The notes beneath the pieces were generated by a model that saw only the letters and a program-made list of their open reading frames with translations, was not told the origin of the DNA and did no database searches. From Paenibacillus_AA sp045062745 (GTDB taxonomy: Bacteria > Bacillota > Bacilli > Paenibacillales > NBRC-103111), in the NCBI RefSeq assembly GCF_045062745.1, contig NZ_JBJGED010000002.1:310001-374000 (forward strand): a DNA stretch of 64,000 nucleotides, read 5' to 3'. Positions 59,618-64,000 of this stretch are shown here, piece after piece (positions within the stretch are counted from its first letter, which is position 1; every line of letters begins with the position of its first letter). The position numbers and the translations under genes were made by a program.

Positions 59618-62299
59618 TTATCGCTCCGCCGCGAGCTGCTTCAGCTCGAACAGCAGGTTCATCGCCTGCATCGGCGTCATGTTGATCAGATCGGCGGCCC
59701 GCAGCTGCTCCAGCAGCTTATCCCCGGGCCCGCCCGCCTCCCCGCGAGGCTTCGCCTTCGCGGGAGAGAGCTTGTTCGGTTCCTCGCCGAACAAGCTCAG
59801 CTGCACCGCCGCGGCCTCCTCCGGAGGCGCCGCGGCGGGCACGATGCCGCCGGCCTCAGCCGAGCCGGCGGCGGCCGCTTCGTCGCGGGCCTGCCGCACG
59901 GCGGCCCGCGCTTCGAAATCGCCGAGCAGGGTGTACGCCCGCTCGATGATCGGCTCCGGCAGCCCCGCGATGCGCGCGCAGTAGATGCCGTAGCTCGTGC
60001 TGGCCGCCCCGCGGATCAGCCGGCGCAGGAACGTGACCTGCTGGCCGCTCTCCCGCACGGCCATGCAGTAGTTGCGCAGCGAGCCGAGCGTCTCCTCGAG
60101 CGTGGCGAGCTCGTGGAAGTGCGTCGACACGAGGGTGCGGCAGCCGACGCGGTCATGCAAGTACTCGATGACCGCCTGGGCGATCGCCATCCCTTCGCCG
60201 GTCGACGTACCGCGCCCGAGCTCGTCGATGATGACGAGGCTGCGGGCGGTTGCCTTGGCCGTCATCGTCTGGATGTCCATCATCTCGACCATGAACGTGC
60301 TCTGCCCGCCGACGAGGTCGTCCGCGGCGCCGATGCGCGTGAAGATGCGGTCGGTGATCGGGAGCCGGGCCGACGCCGCGGGCACGAAGCAGCCGATCTG
60401 CGCCATGAGGCAGATCGTCGCGACCTGCCGCATATACGTGCTCTTCCCCGCCATATTCGGCCCGGTGATGAGCAGCACCCGCCCGTCCTCGCCCGACATT
60501 CGCGTGTCGTTCGCCATGAAGGCGCCGTCCTTCAGAATCGCCTCGACGACCGGATGGCGGCCCTCCTCGATGTGAAGCGCGTCCTGCGCGTCGGTCAGCT
60601 CCGGCTTCACGTAGCGGTACGCGGCGCTGACCGCCGCCATCGCCTGCAGCGCGTCGATAGCGGCGAGCGCCTCGGCGAGCTGCTGCAGCCGCTTCAGCTG
60701 CTCGGCGACCGCTTGCCGCACTTGAGCGAACAGCTCGTACTCGAGGCCGACCATCTTCTCCTCGGCGTCGAGGATCAGCGCTTCCTTCTCCTTCAGCTCC
60801 GGCGTCACATACCGCTCGGCATTCGCCAGCGTCTGCTTGCGCTCATACCGGTCGAGCGGCAGGCTGTTCGAATGAATGCGCGACGCCTCCAAGTAATAGC
60901 CGAACACTTTGTTGAACCCGATCTTGAGCGACTTCACTCCGGTGAGCTCCCGTTCGCGCCGCTCCAGCTCGGCCAGCCACACCTTGCCGTTCGTGCTCGC
61001 TTCCTTCAGTTGGTCGAGGTAGGCGTCGTAGCCGTCGCGGATGAGCCCGCCCTCGCGGGTCGATACCGGCGGCTCGTCCACGATGGCCGCGGCGATCCGG
61101 TCGCGCAGGTCGCCGCACTCGTCCAGCGAAGCGCCGAGCGCTTGAAGCGTGGCCGAGCCCGACATCGCGCAAGTCGCCTTGATCGCCGGCACTTGCTCGA
61201 GCGACAGCCGCAGCGCCAGCAAGTCGCGGCCGTTCGCATTGCCATACGCGATCCGGCCGACGAGCCGCTGCAGGTCATACACGTCTTTCAGCTGCTGCCG
61301 CAGCTCCTCCCGAACGATCAGTTGGCGGTACAGGCAGTCCACCGCCTCGAGCCGTTCCTCGATCTTCGCCCGGTTCATCAAGGGCTTGTCCACCCACCGG
61401 CGAAGCAGCCGCCCTCCCATCGAAGTGACCGTGCGGTCGAGCAGCCAGAAGAGCGACCCTTTCTTTGTCCGCTCGCGCACCGTCTCCACCAGCTCCAGGT
61501 TGCGGCGGGTGAACGGATCGAGCGTCATGTATTGCCGGTGCTCGTACGTCTCGATCGCGGTGATATGCGAGAGCGACCGCTTCTGGGTCTCGCTCAGGTA
61601 GCCGAGCAGCAGCGCGACCGCCTCCCGGCGAACCGGCGTCAGCTCTTCCACGGCGGCTTGAGGGAACTGCTCCCTCATCAAATCCCAATCTTGCCGATCC
61701 CATTCGGTCAACAGCTTGGCACTCGGCGATCCACCCGGGAAGTCCCGCATCGCCTGCAGCAGGTCCGCTCCCCCGATGACCTCGGATGGCGCGTAGACGT
61801 TCAACTCGTCGAGCAGCGTCTCGAGCGGCTCGTCGATCGAGGTGACGAACAGTTCGCCCGTCGTCAAGTCGCACGCCGCGAGGCCATAGGTCTCGCCGTC
61901 GGCCACGGCCACGCTGGCGAGGTAATTGTTCTTCGCCTCGCCCAGCGTCTTCCCGTCCATGACCGTCCCCGGGGTGACGATCTTGACGATCTCCCGGCGG
62001 ACGACGCCTTTCGCCGTCGCCGGATCTTCCACCTGCTCGCAGATCGCCACCTTATATCCTTTTTCCACCAATCTCGCTATGTAATTATCCGCTGCGTGGT
62101 AGGGAACCCCGCACATCGGAATGCGTTCCTCTTGTCCGCCGTCGCGGCCGGTCAGCGTAATCTCCAGCTCCTGCGCAGCCCGAATCGCATCGTCAAAAAA
62201 CATTTCGTAAAAATCGCCCAGCCGGAAAAACAAGAAAGCATCCTTCGCCTGCTCCTTCACGGCCAAGTACTGCTCGATCATCGGCGTGTACTTCGTCAT
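59618..62299 (-). CDS. mutS: DNA mismatch repair protein MutS
   Basis: An 893-residue mismatch sensor. The mismatch-wedge motif is FRLGDFYEMFFDDA near residue 25. Walker A is ITGPNMAGKSTYMRQVATIC near 605, Walker B VIIDELGRGTST, and STHFHELATLE is the H-loop. GGAGGAGAACG precedes the ATG, which overlaps the amidoligase-like gene by 4 bases (ATGA). The C-terminus is Ala/Glu-rich before a final MutL-clamp-like tail. Confidence 0.98.
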   Translation of the reverse strand: MTKYTPMIEQYLAVKEQAKDAFLFFRLGDFYEMFFDDAIRAAQELEITLTGRDGGQEERIPMCGVPYHAADNYIARLVEKGYKVAICEQVEDPATAKGVVRREIVKIVTPGTVMDGKTLGEAKNNYLASVAVADGETYGLAACDLTTGELFVTSIDEPLETLLDELNVYAPSEVIGGADLLQAMRDFPGGSPSAKLLTEWDRQDWDLMREQFPQAAVEELTPVRREAVALLLGYLSETQKRSLSHITAIETYEHRQYMTLDPFTRRNLELVETVRERTKKGSLFWLLDRTVTSMGGRLLRRWVDKPLMNRAKIEERLEAVDCLYRQLIVREELRQQLKDVYDLQRLVGRIAYGNANGRDLLALRLSLEQVPAIKATCAMSGSATLQALGASLDECGDLRDRIAAAIVDEPPVSTREGGLIRDGYDAYLDQLKEASTNGKVWLAELERRERELTGVKSLKIGFNKVFGYYLEASRIHSNSLPLDRYERKQTLANAERYVTPELKEKEALILDAEEKMVGLEYELFAQVRQAVAEQLKRLQQLAEALAAIDALQAMAAVSAAYRYVKPELTDAQDALHIEEGRHPVVEAILKDGAFMANDTRMSGEDGRVLLITGPNMAGKSTYMRQVATICLMAQIGCFVPAASARLPITDRIFTRIGAADDLVGGQSTFMVEMMDIQTMTAKATARSLVIIDELGRGTSTGEGMAIAQAVIEYLHDRVGCRTLVSTHFHELATLEETLGSLRNYCMAVRESGQQVTFLRRLIRGAASTSYGIYCARIAGLPEPIIERAYTLLGDFEARAAVRQARDEAAAAGSAEAGGIVPAAAPPEEAAAVQLSLFGEEPNKLSPAKAKPRGEAGGPGDKLLEQLRAADLINMTPMQAMNLLFELKQLAAER

Positions 62300-63825
62300 C
62301 GTTCTCCTCCACCTGCAGCGTTCATTACTCCGGTTCCTATTATAGCACGAATGGAAGGGTCTTGGCTTTCATAGACCGGGCTGGAGATTTTCCACGCCGG
62401 GCGGATGTCCGCGTGCTCGTCCCAGACTTGCCGGCTCATGATCGATTGCTCGTACGGGATGAGCCAGTCGGACAGTGCCGCATAACCGGGCAGCCGCTTG
62501 AGATCCTCCCATACTCTCCTCACGTAAGGCAGCAGCGCTTCCTTATCGCCAGCATAGAACCGCTTTTGTACCACCGGGTCCTGAAGCGGCCGCTGGGACA
62601 GCATCTGGTAATGGGCCGCGATCAGCGCGAAGCAGGCGATAACGCCCTTCGCCACATGCGGCGACGCGAGCCAGCTCGGCAGCGTCCGGTATTCGAAGCC
62701 TCCGTGCTTCTTACGTCGGAAGTCGCCCAGGTACCCGTAAGCCGGACGGCGCCGGGCCGATCGCTCCGCTTCTACCATCGCGAGCGGAAGGGCCAAGTAA
62801 TTGTCCAGCGCCCGCAGCAGCCGACTGTTCAGCCAGACTTGGCTGATATGGAGATGGCCCCCCAGCGCGAATCCGGTCGCCGGCATGCCGCCGGCCACCC
62901 ATCTCAGCCGCTCGTCCGTGATCTGCTCGGCGGCATGCAGCATGGCCCGGCGCAGGTGCCGGAGCAGCCTCCGCGGATCGGCGGCCGGCTCGGGGCGCAG
63001 CTCCGCGAGCGGGTACCGCTTCACGCCGCGGATCGTCAGCACGTCGCAGCCGGCCTCGCCGATCTTCGGCAAGTAGCGCGAAGCATGTACGATTCGACCG
63101 GCTTCGTCGGCGAGTAGAAACTCCGGGTCGGCTCCCAACAGAGGGGCGCGCAGCCTTCGCCGATCCGACTCGAGCTCGCGTCCGAACTTGCGAATCGCCT
63201 CGGCGTACAGCTCGGCGAGCCGATCGTCCAGCTCCGGGTACGGCTCGACCTTCAACACCTCCGGCGACCCGGACGGCGGCAGGACGATGTCGACGACGCC
63301 ATAATCGAGCCCGAGCGCGTAGATCGCCTTCACCGCCGCGCGGATGGCGGAAGTGCCGCGCTTGTCGAGCCGGTCGAGTCCGGTCTCAGCGAAGACCGGC
63401 CCGATCATACTCGGCCTGCGCCGCGCCGACATCGGCAGGCGTACCGCCGCGTTCGACTCGGCGCTGAACAGCGTGAGCGCCTCCAGATGAAACACGGGTA
63501 CCCGGTAGTGGAACGGGAACACGCCCTCCGGGTTGTTCGAGTGACGCGTATAGGCGGTCGCGATCCCGTGCATGTGCAAGAGAGGCGCCAGCTTCTCGGT
63601 AGTCTCGCTCCGCCTCGCCACCGCCGGCCGGTTCAGCACATACTCGTGCTGCGGCAAGAGGGCGGACACATCCTCGCCCCAGACGATCGTCGCACCGGCG
63701 CCGGGATCGCCGTTCAGGGCGTCCTCGGCCAGGGGCTTGGTGACACACCGCACACCTGCCGGTTCCAATCGTTCCCGCAGCTTCTCCGTCTTCCACTCAT
63801 CCGCATACAGCAGTACGACTCCCAT
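62296..63825 (-). CDS. Putative amidoligase-domain protein (COOH-NH2 ligase type 2)
   Basis: A 509-residue protein. The C-terminal half (about 230-440) has LGADPEFLLADEAGRIVHAS, GFALGGHLHISQVWLN and KHGGFEYRTLPSWLASPHVA, matching the phage-type glutamine-synthetase-like amidoligases. The N-terminal half resembles a degenerate ATP-grasp region (IRAAVKAIYALGLDYGVVDI). The ATG at 63825 follows AAAGGAGCG. It overlaps mutS by 4 bases. Amidoligases join carboxyl and amino groups, often in peptide tags or cell-wall modification; the partner here is unknown. Relatives seem widespread in Paenibacillus. Confidence 0.78.
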   Translation of the reverse strand: MGVVLLYADEWKTEKLRERLEPAGVRCVTKPLAEDALNGDPGAGATIVWGEDVSALLPQHEYVLNRPAVARRSETTEKLAPLLHMHGIATAYTRHSNNPEGVFPFHYRVPVFHLEALTLFSAESNAAVRLPMSARRRPSMIGPVFAETGLDRLDKRGTSAIRAAVKAIYALGLDYGVVDIVLPPSGSPEVLKVEPYPELDDRLAELYAEAIRKFGRELESDRRRLRAPLLGADPEFLLADEAGRIVHASRYLPKIGEAGCDVLTIRGVKRYPLAELRPEPAADPRRLLRHLRRAMLHAAEQITDERLRWVAGGMPATGFALGGHLHISQVWLNSRLLRALDNYLALPLAMVEAERSARRRPAYGYLGDFRRKKHGGFEYRTLPSWLASPHVAKGVIACFALIAAHYQMLSQRPLQDPVVQKRFYAGDKEALLPYVRRVWEDLKRLPGYAALSDWLIPYEQSIMSRQVWDEHADIRPAWKISSPVYESQDPSIRAIIGTGVMNAAGGGER

Positions 63826-63922
63826 TTCCGATCGCTCCTTTATCGATTGGTCCGATTGGCCGTCTTCCGCGCGAGCCCGCGAAAATAGGCTCGTGCACGC
63901 CGGGCGCGCGCCTAAAAGAAAC

Positions 63923-63946
63923 AAAAAAGAGGGCTATCGCCCCCTG
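63923..63946 (-). terminator. Terminator of an upstream gene beyond the right edge
   Basis: On the minus strand GGGGGC pairs (one GU) with GCCCTC around loop GATA, followed by TTTTTTGTTTC. It ends a gene that enters the window from the right and lies upstream of the amidoligase start. Confidence 0.78.
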
Positions 63947-63980
63947 CCGAATCCGGAGATTCGTCATATAATGAACTATC

Positions 63981-64000
63981 TCAATCAAGTTCATCATCGA
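63981..64000 (-). CDS. Possible C-terminus of the next gene (acidic, DDELD-stop)
   Basis: Minus-strand reading from the edge gives D-D-E-L-D and TGA at 63981-63983, 35 bases before the terminator. An acidic end would suit the spore-coat protein CotE, which precedes mutS in Bacillus subtilis, but only five codons are visible. Confidence 0.25.

Noticed and set aside
59579..62374. A 931-codon open frame on the plus strand, antisense to mutS
   Set aside because: It mirrors a clear MutS gene, has an Arg/Leu/His-rich composition typical of antisense frames in GC-rich DNA, and no ribosome site or family motif.

Overview
The window looks like a chromosomal segment of a spore-forming, Gram-positive, moderately GC-rich member of the Paenibacillaceae (Paenibacillus or a close relative). 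The evidence is the Bacillus-type gene backbone mutS-mutL-miaA-hfq-spoVK-hflX-ynbB-glnR-glnA-lexA, a LexA and SOS boxes of the Gram-positive type, a GlnR box of the Gram-positive type, T-box control of trpS, and several LplABC-type carbohydrate importers with YesN-like or AraC-like regulators. Strong AGGAGG-type ribosome sites and GTG or TTG starts are common. No rRNA, tRNA, CRISPR array, insertion sequence or prophage was seen.

Layout. 1-5.7 kb: a class III aminotransferase (cut by the left edge) is divergent from an SDR-IclR-IlvD/Edd dehydratase-ceramidase-like operon. The two promoters carry related 14-bp operator-like sites. 5.8-13.8 kb: a PP2C-like phosphatase, an AraC regulator, and a five-gene minus-strand operon (binding protein, two permeases, two EEP-superfamily phosphoesterases). 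One EEP protein is an exported tandem whose second domain has lost nearly all catalytic residues. 13.9-19.1 kb: small housekeeping or detoxification enzymes (HIT, two Nudix, DUF3052, GNAT, MBL-fold, PhzF, MazG) and one frameshifted conserved hypothetical. 19.1-27.4 kb: a 1254-residue heparinase II/III-like protein, an ArsB-like permease and an RND efflux pump.

27.5-36.9 kb: lexA with two SOS boxes, a DinB-fold protein, a LysR regulator, then the hflX-ynbB-glnR-glnA block. Next is a membrane GGDEF-PAS-kinase-like protein whose transcript starts with a c-di-GMP-I riboswitch and a switchable terminator. 37-44.2 kb: an importer with a sialidase-like enzyme and a YesN-type membrane AraC regulator, which splits the ancestral backbone between hflX and spoVK. 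44.3-48.4 kb: an SPL-type radical SAM protein, trpS behind a T-box, a HAD phosphatase and spoVK. Between the T-box terminator and trpS lies a 35-codon ORF with three Trp codons that overlaps the trpS start. 48.6-54 kb: a GNAT, YdcF, DUF402, a lipoprotein cyclophilin, a class A PBP with a Pro/Thr-rich tail, and hfq. 54.3-63.8 kb: a tightly packed minus-strand run of miaA, a methyltransferase, mutL, a CtpB-like protease, mutS and an amidoligase-like protein.

The parts most worth following up are the c-di-GMP-switched GGDEF/pseudokinase gene, the double-layered trpS leader, the EEP-containing importer operon, and the aminotransferase/dehydratase/ceramidase cluster with its paired operators. All functional calls come from reading motifs; no database search was run.
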